Source: Pseudomonas chlororaphis subsp. chlororaphis
GTDB lineage: Bacteria > Pseudomonadota > Gammaproteobacteria > Pseudomonadales > Pseudomonadaceae
Length of the DNA stretch: 64,000 nucleotides
Reading direction: 5' to 3'
Assembly (NCBI RefSeq): GCF_003945765.1
Contig: NZ_CP027712.1
Span: forward strand, 3,224,001 to 3,288,000
Shown here: positions 26,966 through 36,318 of the stretch, one piece after another
How the letters are laid out: the number at the start of each line of letters is the position of its first letter
Numbering within the stretch: position 1 is the first letter of the stretch
The notes under the pieces: generated by a model
The model's input: only the letters and a program-made list of their open reading frames with translations
What the model was told of the DNA's origin: nothing
Database searches by the model: none
Made by a program: the position numbers and the translations under genes

Positions 26966-28405
26966 TCAGGCGTTGGCCTTGGCGCTCACATCCGGGTCCT
27001 GCATGACTTTGAGGGTGGCCGCTTCCGGGTCGAACTCGTCTTCTTCCAGCTCGATGAATTCTTCCGGCAGGAAGATGTTCAGCAGGATCGCGCACATCGC
27101 GCCCACGGTGATCGGTGATTCGAAGATGTTGTGCAGCGCCTTGGGCAGTTCGCGCAGGACTTCCGGCACCGCCGCCACGCCCAGGCCCATGCCCAGGGAG
27201 ATCGCCACGATCAGCACGTTGCGTCGATGCAGCCCGGCTTCGGCGAGGATCTTGATCCCGGCCACGGCCACGGTGCCGAACATGATCAGGGTCGCGCCGC
27301 CCAGCACCGGCTTGGGCATCAGTTGCAGCACCGCGCCGATCACGGGGAACAACCCGAGCAGCACCAGCAGGCCGGCGATGAAGTACGCCACGTAGCGGCT
27401 GGCCACGCCGGTCAGCTGAATCACCCCGTTGTTCTGGGCGAAGGTGACCATCGGCAGACTGTTGAACACCGCCGCCACCATCGAGTTGAAACCGTCGGCC
27501 AGCAGCCCGGACTTGATGCGCTTGATGTACAGCGGGCCCTTGACCGGCTGCTGGGAAATCATCGAGTTGGCGGTCAGGTCGCCGGCCGCTTCCAGGGGCG
27601 AGATCAGGAAGATCACCGCCAGCGGAATGAAGGCGATCAGGTCGAAGGAGAAACCGTACTTGAACGGCACCGGCACGCTGACCATCGGCACGTCCGGCAT
27701 CGCCGCGATGTCGACCCGACCCAGCAGCCAGGCGACCACGAAGCCCAGGGTCAGGCCGATGACGATCGAGCCCAGGCGCAGCATCGGATGACTGAAGCGG
27801 TTGAGCACGACAATGGTCAGCAGCACCAGGGCGGCCAGGCCCAGGTTGCTGGCGGCGCCCAGGTCCGGCGCGCCGAAGCCGCCGGCCATGTCGGTGACCG
27901 CCACCTTGATCAGCGACAGGCCCATCAGGGTGATGATGGTGCCGGTCACCACCGGGGTGATCAGCTTGCGCAGCTTGCCGATGAACTGGCTGAGGAACAT
28001 CTCGATAAAGGCCGCGCAGAAGCAGATGCCGAAGATGGTCGAGAGGATTTCCTCGTTGCTGCCACCACGGCCCTTGACCATCAGGCCGGCGCTGAGCAGC
28101 ACGCTGATAAAGGAAAAGCTGGTGCCCTGCACGCACAGCAGTCCGGAGCCGATCGGCCCCAGGCGCCGGGCCTGGACGAAGGTACCCAGGCCCGAGACGA
28201 ACAGCGCCATGCTGATCAGGTAGGGCGTTTCGTTCTGCAGGCCCAGCACGCCGCCGAAGATCAGGGTCGGGGAGATGATGCCGACAAAACTCGCCAGCAC
28301 ATGTTGCAGCGCGGCGAAGATCGCCGCGCTGAAATGCGGGCGGTCCTCCAGGCCATAGATCAGGTCGGACTTGTAGCGCGGCGTGGAGCGATCAGGTGCG
28401 GTCAT
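26966..28405 (-). CDS. NCS2 nucleobase permease (uracil/xanthine type)
   Basis: A 479-aa inner-membrane symporter with about 12-14 hydrophobic segments. Family blocks: ALQHVLASFVGIISPTLIFG, GSGLLCVQGTSFSFI, VTGTIITLMGLSLIKVA, FNSMVAAVFNSLPMVTFAQNNGVIQLTGVASRYVAYFIAG, the last being the NCS2 signature with the Q/E-NxG motif. It imports a purine or pyrimidine base with a cation; the xanthine/urate branch is more likely than uracil from the QNNGVIQLTGVASR motif. ATG at 28405 begins MTAPDRSTPRYKSDLIYGLEDRP. Acidic C-terminal tail. Confidence 0.9.
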   Translation of the reverse strand: MTAPDRSTPRYKSDLIYGLEDRPHFSAAIFAALQHVLASFVGIISPTLIFGGVLGLQNETPYLISMALFVSGLGTFVQARRLGPIGSGLLCVQGTSFSFISVLLSAGLMVKGRGGSNEEILSTIFGICFCAAFIEMFLSQFIGKLRKLITPVVTGTIITLMGLSLIKVAVTDMAGGFGAPDLGAASNLGLAALVLLTIVVLNRFSHPMLRLGSIVIGLTLGFVVAWLLGRVDIAAMPDVPMVSVPVPFKYGFSFDLIAFIPLAVIFLISPLEAAGDLTANSMISQQPVKGPLYIKRIKSGLLADGFNSMVAAVFNSLPMVTFAQNNGVIQLTGVASRYVAYFIAGLLVLLGLFPVIGAVLQLMPKPVLGGATLIMFGTVAVAGIKILAEAGLHRRNVLIVAISLGMGLGVAAVPEVLRELPKALHNIFESPITVGAMCAILLNIFLPEEFIELEEDEFDPEAATLKVMQDPDVSAKANA

Positions 28406-28591
28406 GGGAAAAAGCCTGCCAATGACGTGTCGATAGGGCATGAAACACGTGGAGAAAAGGGGCGCGACGCGGGCTGTCGGAGGACGTAAGGCAAAATCTG
28501 CGGACCCGGTCAGAAAAATGGAGGCGCAGGATGCCAGAAAGGCGCCCGGGCCAGAAGGGCCAGCCTCACAATCACCCAGACACCGCCGGTT

Positions 28592-28623
28592 CCTGTAGCC
28601 GCAGCCTGCGGCAGCGGCTACGG
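28592..28623. repeat. REP palindrome
   Basis: 'tgtagccgcagcctgcggcagcggctac' forms a near-perfect hairpin in the gap between the divergent permease and WYL regulator genes. Confidence 0.75.
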
Positions 28624-28696
28624 GGTTTACTACTGACAGAACCTGACAGGGGGCTCTGCTAAGCTGCGCCGATCTTTCCCTGTCGAGCCTGATGCC

Positions 28697-29413
28697 GTGT
28701 CGCGTACCACGCGTTTGTTGACCCTGTTGCAAGTGCTGCGCGGCAAGCGCTGCCCGGTGACCGCCGCGGCGCTGGCGGCGGAGCTTGCGGTGTCCGAGCG
28801 CACCCTGTACCGCGACATCGCCGAGCTGACGGCCCTGGGCGCGCCGATCCATGGCGAGGCCGGGATCGGCTATGTGCTGCGCAGCGGTCTGTTCCTGCCG
28901 CCGCTGATGCTCAACGCCGACGAGACCGAAGCCATCGTCCTTGGCCTGCGGTATGTCGACCAGCGTGGCGACGAAGTCCTCGGCAAGGCCGCCGCCGATG
29001 CCCTGGCAAAGATCGCCGCGGTGCTGGCGCCGGCGGCCCAGGAAGCCTTGCACAACCCAACCGTGCTGCCCGGCCCGCCGGCGTATCGCTACCCGGAAAA
29101 CGTGGTGCCGCTGAATGTGTTTCGCCAGGCGATCCGTGAGCAGGCCAAGCTGCACATCGATTACGCCGACGTGAACAAGACGCCGAGCCAGCGTCTGATC
29201 TGGCCGCTGGCCCTGGGCTTCATGAACGAGGCGCGGGTGATCGTCGCCTGGTGTGAGCTGCGCGACGATTTCCGTACCTTTCGCACCGACCGCATCGCCG
29301 CCGCGAGCGAGCAGGGCCAGCGTTATCCGGGACGGCGCAGCGACCTGTTGCGCACCTGGCGCCAGCGCATGCAACTGGACGATGCCGGGCGTTTCACTCC
29401 TGACAAGAGTTGA
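28697..29413 (+). CDS. YafY-type WYL-domain transcriptional regulator
   Basis: A 238-aa regulator: N-terminal HTH_11 (MSRTTRLLTLLQVLRGKRCPVTAAALAAELAVSERTLYRDIAEL, residues 1-45) and a C-terminal WYL domain (VFRQAIREQAKLHIDYADVNKTPSQRLIWPLALGF...VIVAWCELRDDFRTFRTDRI). WYL regulators sense nucleic-acid-like or small-molecule ligands. It starts with GTG at 28697. Lies 54 bases before a SnoaL-like gene in the same direction, probably a shared transcript. Confidence 0.92.
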   Translation: MSRTTRLLTLLQVLRGKRCPVTAAALAAELAVSERTLYRDIAELTALGAPIHGEAGIGYVLRSGLFLPPLMLNADETEAIVLGLRYVDQRGDEVLGKAAADALAKIAAVLAPAAQEALHNPTVLPGPPAYRYPENVVPLNVFRQAIREQAKLHIDYADVNKTPSQRLIWPLALGFMNEARVIVAWCELRDDFRTFRTDRIAAASEQGQRYPGRRSDLLRTWRQRMQLDDAGRFTPDKS

Positions 29414-29467
29414 CGCGACGGCGTTTTAGCATGGCTCCAGCAATGACAAACAAGGAGCCGTAGCACC

Positions 29468-29809
29468 ATGTCCAGCACAGCCATTTCTCTCGCACCGGCC
29501 ATCGCCGCCTACCTCGCGGCCACCAATGGTCGTGACAGCTCGGCCGTCGCCAGTTTCTTCGCCGAAGACGCCCAGGTGTTCGATGAGGGCCAGCACCAGG
29601 CCGGCACCCGGGCCATCGCCCAATGGATGGAAGACCGCGCCCGCCGTTACCAGCCCCGGCTCGAGGTGCTCAAGGTCCAGCAACGTACCGGCAAGGTGCT
29701 GGTGGATAACCTGATCTCCGGCAGCTTTCCCGGCAGCCCGCTGGAATTGCGCTACGTGTTCCGGCTGGACGAGCAGGGCAAGATCGCCCGGCTGGATATC
29801 TCGTTGTAG
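29468..29809 (+). CDS. SnoaL/NTF2-like protein
   Basis: A 113-aa single-domain protein: IAAYLAATNGRDSSAVASFFAEDAQVFDEGQHQAGTRAIAQWMEDRARRYQPRLEVL, then LISGSFPGSPLELRYVFRLDEQGKIARLDISL, the cone-shaped NTF2/SnoaL fold. Members include isomerases, cyclases and dehydratases as well as non-enzymatic proteins, so function is open. AAGGAGC lies before the ATG. It follows the WYL regulator. Confidence 0.87.
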   Translation: MSSTAISLAPAIAAYLAATNGRDSSAVASFFAEDAQVFDEGQHQAGTRAIAQWMEDRARRYQPRLEVLKVQQRTGKVLVDNLISGSFPGSPLELRYVFRLDEQGKIARLDISL

Positions 29810-29825
29810 CCGTCGCGCCCGCGCT

Positions 29826-30003
29826 CGCTGTAGCCGCTGGCGAAGCCTGCCATCGGCAACGCAGTTGCCGCAAAACCTGGGCACGCGGTGTATCAGGTAG
29901 AACGCACAGCCCGGATTACGGCAACTGTGTTGCCGATCGCAGCCTCGCGCTGCTCGGCAGCGGCTACACCGGCAGCGCGTTCCCTGTAGCCGCAGCGGTT
30001 GCA
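29826..30003. repeat. REP/BIME cluster
   Basis: Several partial inverted copies: 'tgtagccgctggcgaagcctgccatcggcaacgcagttgccg', its rough complement 'cggcaactgtgttgccgatcgcagcctcgcgctgctcggcagcggctaca', and 'ctgtagccgcagcgg'. Occupies the gap between the SnoaL-like gene and zapE. Confidence 0.72.
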
Positions 30004-30051
30004 AGATGAGGCATGGCATACTGCGGGCCCATTTGCGGATGCGTGGCCCCC

Positions 30052-31164
30052 ATGCCTTTCGATTCCCCCCTCAGCGCCTATCAGTACGCCCTCCAGGAGC
30101 GCGGTTTCGTCGCCGACGAGGCCCAGGAGCGAGCGATGCTGGCCCTGCAGCAGTGCCATGTCGCGCTGCATGAAGGGCGACGCTCGATCACCGGGGTCTA
30201 TCTGTGGGGCCCCGTGGGGCGGGGCAAGACCTGGCTGATGGACCAGTTCTATCAAAGCCTCGAGGTGCCGGCGCGGCGTCAGCACTTCCACCATTTCATG
30301 GGCTGGGTCCATCAGCGCTCGTTCCAGCTGACCGGCACCGCCGACCCGTTGCAGGCCCTGGCCCGCGAGCTGAGCGAAGAGGTGCGGGTGCTGTGTTTCG
30401 ACGAGCTGTTCGTCAACGACATCGGCGACGCGATCATTCTCGGGCGCTTGTTCCAGGTGATGTTCGAGCAGGGCGTGGTGATGGTCTGCACCTCCAACCA
30501 GCCGCCGCAACAGCTGTATGCCGACGGCTTCAACCGCGAGCGTTTCCTGCCGGCGATCGCCGCGATCGAGGCGCATATGCAGGTGGTGGCGGTGGACGGC
30601 GCCCAGGACCATCGCCTGCACCCGGGGGCGGCCACCCAGCGTTATTGGCTGACCCCGGCCGGCCAACCGAGCGCCCTGGGCCCGGCGTTCGAACAACTGG
30701 CGGCGGGGCAGGCGGTGTCCAGCGCGGTATTGTCGGTGGGCTACCGCGAGGTCCGGGTGATCAAGGCCAGCGAGCGGGTGCTCTGGTGCCGTTTCGCCGA
30801 CCTGTGCGAGCAACCGTTTGCCGCCATGGACTTCATGGTCCTGTGCGACCGCTTCAGCGCGATCCTGCTCAGCGAAGTGCCCGAGCTCAGCGCGCAACAG
30901 CGCCCGGGGCGGATTGCCCGGGGCACCGAGGATGGCGCCGAGCGAGTGGTGGCGGGCGATCGCGAGCTGCCGCAGCTGTCGGTGCACGATGACAGCGTGC
31001 GGCGTTTCATCGCCCTGGTGGACGAGTGTTATGACCGCAAGGTGCCGCTCTACCTCGAAGCGCGGGTGCCGATGGAGGCGTTGTACACCGAGGGCTACCT
31101 GGAGTTTCCATTCCGCCGTACCCTCAGTCGTCTGAAGGAGATGCAGCTGCAGCGTTTCGGCTGA
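30052..31164 (+). CDS. zapE: AFG1/ZapE-family cell-division ATPase
   Basis: A 370-aa AAA-type ATPase: Walker A GPVGRGKTWLMD near residue 57, HHFMGWVHQRSFQLTGTADPLQALARELSEEVRVLCFDELFVNDIGDAIILGRLF with Walker B LCFDELFV, and the sensor TSNQPP. This is the AFG1/ZapE family; E. coli ZapE associates with the Z ring late in division, especially in stress. ATG at 30052 is used because it begins the conserved SPLSAYQYALQERGF; an in-frame ATG at 30013 lies in the REP region. Confidence 0.92.
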   Translation: MPFDSPLSAYQYALQERGFVADEAQERAMLALQQCHVALHEGRRSITGVYLWGPVGRGKTWLMDQFYQSLEVPARRQHFHHFMGWVHQRSFQLTGTADPLQALARELSEEVRVLCFDELFVNDIGDAIILGRLFQVMFEQGVVMVCTSNQPPQQLYADGFNRERFLPAIAAIEAHMQVVAVDGAQDHRLHPGAATQRYWLTPAGQPSALGPAFEQLAAGQAVSSAVLSVGYREVRVIKASERVLWCRFADLCEQPFAAMDFMVLCDRFSAILLSEVPELSAQQRPGRIARGTEDGAERVVAGDRELPQLSVHDDSVRRFIALVDECYDRKVPLYLEARVPMEALYTEGYLEFPFRRTLSRLKEMQLQRFG

Positions 31165-31196
31165 GCACGCCTGATCATTACAAGGGAGACCTGACC

Positions 31197-31802
31197 ATGA
31201 ACCAGCCCCTGTCCCATCATCTGCTGACCATGGCTTACCAGAACGCCTGGGCCAATCATCGCCTGGGCAAGGCCTGGGAAATACTGGATCCGAGCGAGTT
31301 GGCGGCGCCGCGGGTGAGTTTCTTTCCCAGCCTGAAGGCCACCCTCAACCACATCCTTACCTGCGACTGGTTCTACGTCGACGCGCTGGAGCGAGAGCTG
31401 CGCGGCGAGGCACCACGGGCCGACTGCTATGTGTTTTTCGAGGTCGAGGAACCCTTCGACCAGGCCGCCGACCTGCGCCGCGAGCAGGTGCTGGTGGACC
31501 GCCGGTTGATCGCCTATTGCGAGCAGCAACGGGATGTGGACCTTGCGCGCATCGTCACCATCGCCCGGGAAAAGCCGCAGCGCGATACCCGGCTGCGCAT
31601 GCTTTCGCATCTGTTCGAGCACCAGTTGCATCACCGTGGCCAGGTGCACGCCATGCTCAGCGGCACCCGGGTGGCGCCGCCGCAGCTGGACGAGTTTTTC
31701 TGCGCGGGCGAGGCGGCCCTGCGCGCCGAGGACTTTGCCGAGCTGGGTTGGAGCGAAGCGCAGATCTGGGGCGCGGAGGCGGTCGAGGAAAAAGGACGGT
31801 AG
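31197..31802 (+). CDS. DinB/YfiT-family putative metalloprotein
   Basis: A 201-aa four-helix protein: HHLLTMAYQNAWANHRLGKAWE, LNHILTCDWFYVDAL and MLSHLFEHQLHHRGQVHAML, giving the three His (about residues 59, 146 and 150) that bind a divalent metal in DinB-like proteins. Relatives include thiol-dependent transferases and detoxification enzymes. Substrate unknown. AAGGGAG before the ATG; follows zapE by 32 bases in the same direction. Confidence 0.88.
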   Translation: MNQPLSHHLLTMAYQNAWANHRLGKAWEILDPSELAAPRVSFFPSLKATLNHILTCDWFYVDALERELRGEAPRADCYVFFEVEEPFDQAADLRREQVLVDRRLIAYCEQQRDVDLARIVTIAREKPQRDTRLRMLSHLFEHQLHHRGQVHAMLSGTRVAPPQLDEFFCAGEAALRAEDFAELGWSEAQIWGAEAVEEKGR

Positions 31803-31896
31803 CGCTTGACGCGCTAGCCGCTCGTTTGGTCATGTGCCGATGTTTACAATCGCTCTCCCGGGGACCCGCCCGGATCAATAACTGTTGAGGACAGAC

Positions 31897-32388
31897 ATGG
31901 ACGTTGCAGACGTATTGGTACTCCAGGCCAGCTACACCAACCCGGTACACGCCGAGGCGATCGCCCTGGTGCTCAACCACTATGCCCAGGACCCGATGGG
32001 CGGCGGCCAGCCGTTAGACGCCGATCTGTTGCGGCAATTGCCCGGCGAACTGGCCAAGCGCCCCCACGCGTTCAGCGTGCTGGCCTTTGTCGGTGGCGAA
32101 CCGGCCGGCCTGGTGAATTGCTTCGAGGGCTTTTCCACCTTTGCCGGCCGACCGCTGGTCAATGTGCACGATGTGTCGGTGATCGATAAATTCCGCGGCC
32201 TGGGCCTGAGCCAGAAGATGCTGCACAAGGTCGAAGAGATCGCCCGCCAGCGCGGCTGCTGCAAGATCACCCTGGAAGTGCTGGAGGGCAACGCGGTGGC
32301 CCAGGCGTCCTACCGCAAGTTCGGCTTCGACGACGCCAGGCTCGACCCGAGCCATGGCCGGATGCTGTTCTGGAACAAAACCCTGTAA
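31897..32388 (+). CDS. GNAT N-acetyltransferase
   Basis: A 163-aa acetyltransferase: AFVGGEPAGLVNCFEGFSTFAGRPLVNVHDVSVIDKFRGLGLSQKMLHKVEEIARQRGCCKITLEVLEGNAVAQASYRKFGF. FRGLGLSQKML is the acetyl-CoA-binding R-x-x-G-x-G/A motif, and N-x-x-A-x-x-x-Y-x-x-x-GF the terminal GNAT motif. Start ATG at 31897 has GAGG 7 bases upstream; a TTG four codons earlier is less likely. Substrate unknown. Lies 21 bases before chrA. Confidence 0.92.
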   Translation: MDVADVLVLQASYTNPVHAEAIALVLNHYAQDPMGGGQPLDADLLRQLPGELAKRPHAFSVLAFVGGEPAGLVNCFEGFSTFAGRPLVNVHDVSVIDKFRGLGLSQKMLHKVEEIARQRGCCKITLEVLEGNAVAQASYRKFGFDDARLDPSHGRMLFWNKTL

Positions 32389-32409
32389 GCCCCTGGAGCC
32401 CGCCGGCCG

Positions 32410-33612
32410 ATGAACTCATCTCCCCTGGATGCCCCCGTGACCCGCCGTGACAGTGCCTGGACGGTGTTCCTGGTGTTCTTGCGGCTGGGCCTGAGTTCCT
32501 TCGGCGGGCCGGTGGCGCACCTGGGGTATTTCCGCACCGAATTCGTCCAGCGCCGCGCCTGGCTGAGCGAGGCGGCCTATGCCGAGCTGATCGCCCTGTG
32601 CCAGTTCCTCCCGGGGCCGGCCAGCAGCCAGGTGGGCTTTGCCCTGGGCTGGTCGCGGGCGGGGCTGGCCGGCGCGCTGGGCGCCTGGCTGGGTTTCACC
32701 TTGCCTTCGGCGCTGATCCTGATTGCCCTGGCCATGGGCCTGGCGGGTAGCGGTACAGGGCTGCCCGGCGGGCTGGTGCATGGCCTGAAGATCGTCGCGG
32801 TGGCGGTGGTGGCCCAGGCCCTGTGGGGCATGGGCCGTGCTTTGTGCCGCGGGCCGCTGCGTATGCTGATCACGCTTGTCTCGGCGATCAGTGTGCTGCT
32901 CTGGCCGACCACCCTTGGCCAGGTCTGTGTGATGTTGCTGGCGGGGATGATCGGCGCGGGCCTGCTCCAGCCGACTATCGACAACCGCGAGGACGGGCTG
33001 GCGATCGCGGTCGGCAAGCGCACGGGCTACCTGGCCCTTGTGCTCTTTGCCCTGTTGCTGGCGGGCTTGCCGCTGCTGGCCGGGCTCTGGCCCAGCCTGT
33101 CGCTGCTGCTGGCCGACAGTTTTTATCGCGCCGGTGCCCTGGTGTTCGGCGGCGGCCATGTGGTGCTGCCGCTGTTGCAGAGCGAGGTGGTCGCACCGGG
33201 CCTGCTGAGCAACGATCTGTTTCTCGCCGGTTATGCCGCTGCCCAGGCGGTGCCAGGCCCCTTGTTCTCTTTTTCGGCTTTTCTCGGCGCCGCCATCGAC
33301 GGCTGGCGCGGCGCGCTGGTGTGTCTGGCGATGATTTTCCTGCCGGCTATGCTGCTGATCGTCGGCGTCCTGCCGTTCTGGCAGAACCTGCGCCACCTGG
33401 GCCGGATCCAGGCCGCGCTGGCCGGCGTCAACGCGGCGGTGGTCGGCCTGCTGGCGGCGGCGCTGTACGACCCGCTGTGGACCAGCAGCATCCTCAAGCC
33501 GCTGGACCTGGGGTTGGCCCTGCTGGCCCTGGCCGCGCTGATGCGCTGGAAGCTGCCGCCCTGGCTGGTGGTGCTCGCCGGTGGCGCCGTCGGCCTGCTG
33601 CTGGAGGCCTGA
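32410..33612 (+). CDS. chrA: chromate transporter ChrA (two-domain)
   Basis: A 400-aa inner-membrane protein made of two homologous CHR halves. Half 1: LRLGLSSFGGPVAHLGYFRTEFV...YAELIALCQFLPGPASSQVGFALGW. Half 2: YRAGALVFGGGHVVLPLLQSEVV...LFLAGYAAAQAVPGPLFSFSAFLGA. The FGGP/FGGG and PGP motifs are those of the CHR superfamily. It exports chromate in antiport. GNAT upstream and chrA are 21 bases apart and may be one transcript. Confidence 0.93.
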   Translation: MNSSPLDAPVTRRDSAWTVFLVFLRLGLSSFGGPVAHLGYFRTEFVQRRAWLSEAAYAELIALCQFLPGPASSQVGFALGWSRAGLAGALGAWLGFTLPSALILIALAMGLAGSGTGLPGGLVHGLKIVAVAVVAQALWGMGRALCRGPLRMLITLVSAISVLLWPTTLGQVCVMLLAGMIGAGLLQPTIDNREDGLAIAVGKRTGYLALVLFALLLAGLPLLAGLWPSLSLLLADSFYRAGALVFGGGHVVLPLLQSEVVAPGLLSNDLFLAGYAAAQAVPGPLFSFSAFLGAAIDGWRGALVCLAMIFLPAMLLIVGVLPFWQNLRHLGRIQAALAGVNAAVVGLLAAALYDPLWTSSILKPLDLGLALLALAALMRWKLPPWLVVLAGGAVGLLLEA

Positions 33613-33623
33613 GGCCAGCGTCG

Positions 33624-35042
33624 TCAGGTGCGCGGCGGGTGATTGAGCCGGGCAAACACCAGGCGGAACAGGGTGAAACTGCCCGGCACGCTGCTGACCT
33701 CGGTCCGGCCCTGATGCAGGTTCATGATCGAGCGCACGATCGCCAAGCCCAATCCCGTACCGCCTTCGGCACGCGAGCGGCTGCTGTCGACCCGGTAGAA
33801 ACGCTCGAACAGGTGTTCCAGGTGCTGCTCCGGGATACCGGCGCCGGGGTTACCCACCGACAGCGACACGCTCGATTCATGTTCCTCCACCAGGATCGAA
33901 ATACTCGACGCCCGGGGGCTGTGGCGGATGGCGTTGGACAGCAGGTTGGAGATCGCCCGCTGGATCATCAGGCGGTCGCCGTACACCAGGCCATCGCCGG
34001 ACAGGCTGATGCCCAGGTGCTTTTCCTCGGCGCTCAGGGCGAACAGTTCCGTGACCCGCCGCGCTTCCTCGCCCAGGGATATTGCTTCGAACGCCACCTG
34101 GGAGGCCGGATGGCTGACCTGGGCGAGGAACAGCATGTCGCTGACGATCCGGGTCAGGCGCTCCAGCTCCTCGGTGCTCGACTCCAGTACCGCCTTGTAC
34201 TCGTGGGGCGGGCGCTCCCGGGACAGGGTGACCTGGGCCTTGCCCATCAGGTTGGTGATGGGCGAGCGCAGCTCGTGGGCCAGGTCGTCGGAGAATTGCG
34301 AGAGCTGCTGCACGCCGCCGTCGAGCCGGTGCAGCATGAAATTGATGCTATGGGCCAGCTCGGCCAGCTCCCTTGGCAGGTTGTCCGGCGACAGGCGATG
34401 GGTCAGGTCCTGGGTGGTGACCTTGGCGGCCACCCGGCTGAACTGCTGCAACGGTGCCAGGCCGCGCTGCACCACCCACCAGGCGCCGATGCCGATCAGC
34501 ATCAGCAGCAGGGGCAGGGCGATCACCGTGGAACGCAGGTAGGCACTGAGCAGTGCCTGGTCGTTGGCCCGGTCCAGGGACAGCACCACCCGCACCTGTT
34601 CGCCGTTGCGCAGGGTTATCAGGCTGGAGGCGCTGAGCAACCGGTTGCCGGTGCTGTCGAGCCAGTCGAGGAACGCCGGGCTTTCCGGCTGGGTCAGGGC
34701 TTCGGGCAGCGGGCCCAGGTTGCGGTTGCCGATGTTCAGCAGCGGTTCGGCCTGGGGATCGGCGGCGAAAATGCTCAGGTGCAGGTTGTCGTGGCCCATC
34801 ACCAGATCCAGCAGCGAATGCGGGCGGGCGGCGATATCGCCGGTCTTCAGGTCGCTGGTCAGGGTGTGGCGGATCTGTTCGAGTTTGCTGTCCAGGCTTT
34901 CCCGCGCCAGGCTGCCCAGTTCGTGGCTGAGGGCCAGGTAGGCCAGGGTTGCGAGCAGCAGCACCAGGCCCGCACCCATCAGGCTGACGGTCAGGCCCAG
35001 GCGCATGGACAGGCTGCTGGCGGTGCGTTGCGCGGCTTTCAT
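33624..35042 (-). CDS. heavy-metal sensor histidine kinase (CopS/IrlS type)
   Basis: A 472-aa kinase with two membrane helices (about 15-37 and 170-190) enclosing a ~130-residue periplasmic sensor, then HAMP, DHp with phospho-acceptor His in LAHELRSPITNL, and an ATPase domain with N box (ISNLLSNAIRHSPRA), G1 and RSRAEGGTGLGLAIV. This is the heavy-metal sensor kinase family (CusS/CopS/CzcS/IrlS). The ATG at 35042 overlaps the response-regulator stop by 4 bases. A nearby PtrA-like gene and cop genes in the window favour copper, but zinc or cadmium cannot be excluded. Confidence 0.88.
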   Translation of the reverse strand: MKAAQRTASSLSMRLGLTVSLMGAGLVLLLATLAYLALSHELGSLARESLDSKLEQIRHTLTSDLKTGDIAARPHSLLDLVMGHDNLHLSIFAADPQAEPLLNIGNRNLGPLPEALTQPESPAFLDWLDSTGNRLLSASSLITLRNGEQVRVVLSLDRANDQALLSAYLRSTVIALPLLLMLIGIGAWWVVQRGLAPLQQFSRVAAKVTTQDLTHRLSPDNLPRELAELAHSINFMLHRLDGGVQQLSQFSDDLAHELRSPITNLMGKAQVTLSRERPPHEYKAVLESSTEELERLTRIVSDMLFLAQVSHPASQVAFEAISLGEEARRVTELFALSAEEKHLGISLSGDGLVYGDRLMIQRAISNLLSNAIRHSPRASSISILVEEHESSVSLSVGNPGAGIPEQHLEHLFERFYRVDSSRSRAEGGTGLGLAIVRSIMNLHQGRTEVSSVPGSFTLFRLVFARLNHPPRT

Positions 35043-35713
35043 TGGCGCACTTCCAGGACATAACCGACGCCACGGATGGTGTGGATCAGCTTGATCTCGC
35101 TGGCATCGTCGATCTTCGCCCGCAGGCGGCTGATGGAGACCTCCACCACGTTGGTGTCGCAGTCGAAGTTCATGTCCCAGACCAGGGAGATGATCTGGGT
35201 GCGGGTCAGCACCTCGCCCGATTGGCGCATCAGCACCTGCAACAGGGTGAACTCCTTGGTGGTCAGGTCGATGCGCCGCGAGCCGCGATAGGCCCGGTGC
35301 CGGCGTGGATCGAGCTCCAGGTCGGCGACCCGCAGGGTGTCGGTCGCCGGCAGGTTCTCGCTGCGCCGCAGCAGGGTGCGCACCCGCGCCAGCAGCTCGG
35401 GAAACTCGAACGGCTTGACCAGGTAATCGTCGGCCCCCAGGTCCAGCCCCTTGACCTTGTCGGCCAGGCGCCCGCGCGCCGAGAGCATCATTACCCGGGC
35501 GTTGCTGTCCTTGCGCATGTCTTCCAGCACCTGCCAGCCGTCCTTTTCCGGCAGATTGACGTCCAGAATCACCAGTTCGTAGTTTTGCTGTTCGATCAGG
35601 TAAAGCCCGTCGACACCGGTGGCGGCGCGGTCGACTACATAACCGCTTTCGGTCAGGCCCTGATGCAGATAATCGGCAGTTTTACGCTCGTCTTCGACAA
35701 CCAGAATGCGCAT
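35039..35713 (-). CDS. heavy-metal response regulator (CopR/IrlR type)
   Basis: A 224-aa OmpR-family regulator: receiver with phosphoacceptor Asp51 (LVILDVNLPEKDGW), acidic DE at 8-9, Lys in DDYLVKPFEF, and a C-terminal winged HTH (RRIDLTTKEFTLLQVLMRQSGEVLTRTQIISLVWDMNFDCDTNVVEVSISRLRAKID). The DMNFDCDTNVVEV block is typical of CopR/CusR-type metal regulators. First gene of a leftward two-gene operon with the kinase. It may be the regulator of the copA box 30 kb away; this is inference. Confidence 0.9.
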   Translation of the reverse strand: MRILVVEDERKTADYLHQGLTESGYVVDRAATGVDGLYLIEQQNYELVILDVNLPEKDGWQVLEDMRKDSNARVMMLSARGRLADKVKGLDLGADDYLVKPFEFPELLARVRTLLRRSENLPATDTLRVADLELDPRRHRAYRGSRRIDLTTKEFTLLQVLMRQSGEVLTRTQIISLVWDMNFDCDTNVVEVSISRLRAKIDDASEIKLIHTIRGVGYVLEVRQ

Positions 35714-36318
35714 GGAAAAGTGACCTCTTGATCATTAATACGATTTCAATGGCGCTGGATATGAAGTTGTTGTTGGACCAGCCATAAAACCCGCTAAGTT
35801 GCTGCTGATAAATAGCCTCAGCCGTTTGGATCGGGGGAATGCTCAAGCCTGAAGTGGCTTTAGGGTCAAGATTTAAAGTGCTTGATATCAATGGCTTGTG
35901 CCTGTTTTCGACAGCCGGTAACTAACTGATCCAATAGCAAGTCAAGGGAGGTGATTCATCGTATGAGCGAAGTTTGCTCGCGATGATCGTTAACGCTACT
36001 GCGTATTGACTGGAGAAGCGCGGGGCTCTCAAGTTCATCGCGGGTAAGTCGGATCGCCGCCCGCTCGCTCCTACAAACTGATCATGTGTCATTTACTGTT
36101 TCAATATATGTCGAAGTTTGGCGGAAACTTATATTAATACAGCCGGCAGTGACGCTTGCTTAGATGGCGTAATTGTCATTTTGACGTCAGAAAGTTGATA
36201 GCCCCTGGTCATGTCGCTGATATCGACAGCGATAAAAAAGGCGCCCGTGAAAGGGCGCCGGAAGATCCTCTCTGCCAAAGGAGCATTATCGCCAGAGAGG
36301 AGTAGAGCTCGGGGCGTT
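35714..36318. other. 605-base intergenic region upstream of the response regulator
   Basis: No supported gene. It holds the promoter of the two-component operon, two REP-like stretches (about 35968-35990 and 36038-36076, 'catcgcgggtaagtcggatcgccgcccgctcgctcctaca'), and the terminator of the small secreted-protein gene. An isolated half-site TTGTCATTTT occurs at 36173-36182. The section 36080-36200 is AT-rich. Confidence 0.5.
36233..36260 (-). terminator. Rho-independent terminator of the PtrA-like gene
   Basis: On the minus strand GGCGCCC-TTTCAC-GGGCGCC followed by TTTTTTATC, about 60 bases after the stop of the 73-aa secreted protein. Confidence 0.9.

Noticed and set aside
35682..35891. A 69-codon minus-strand frame overlapping the response-regulator start
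   Set aside because: Overlaps the well-supported start of the response regulator and has no coding character; the region is better read as promoter.
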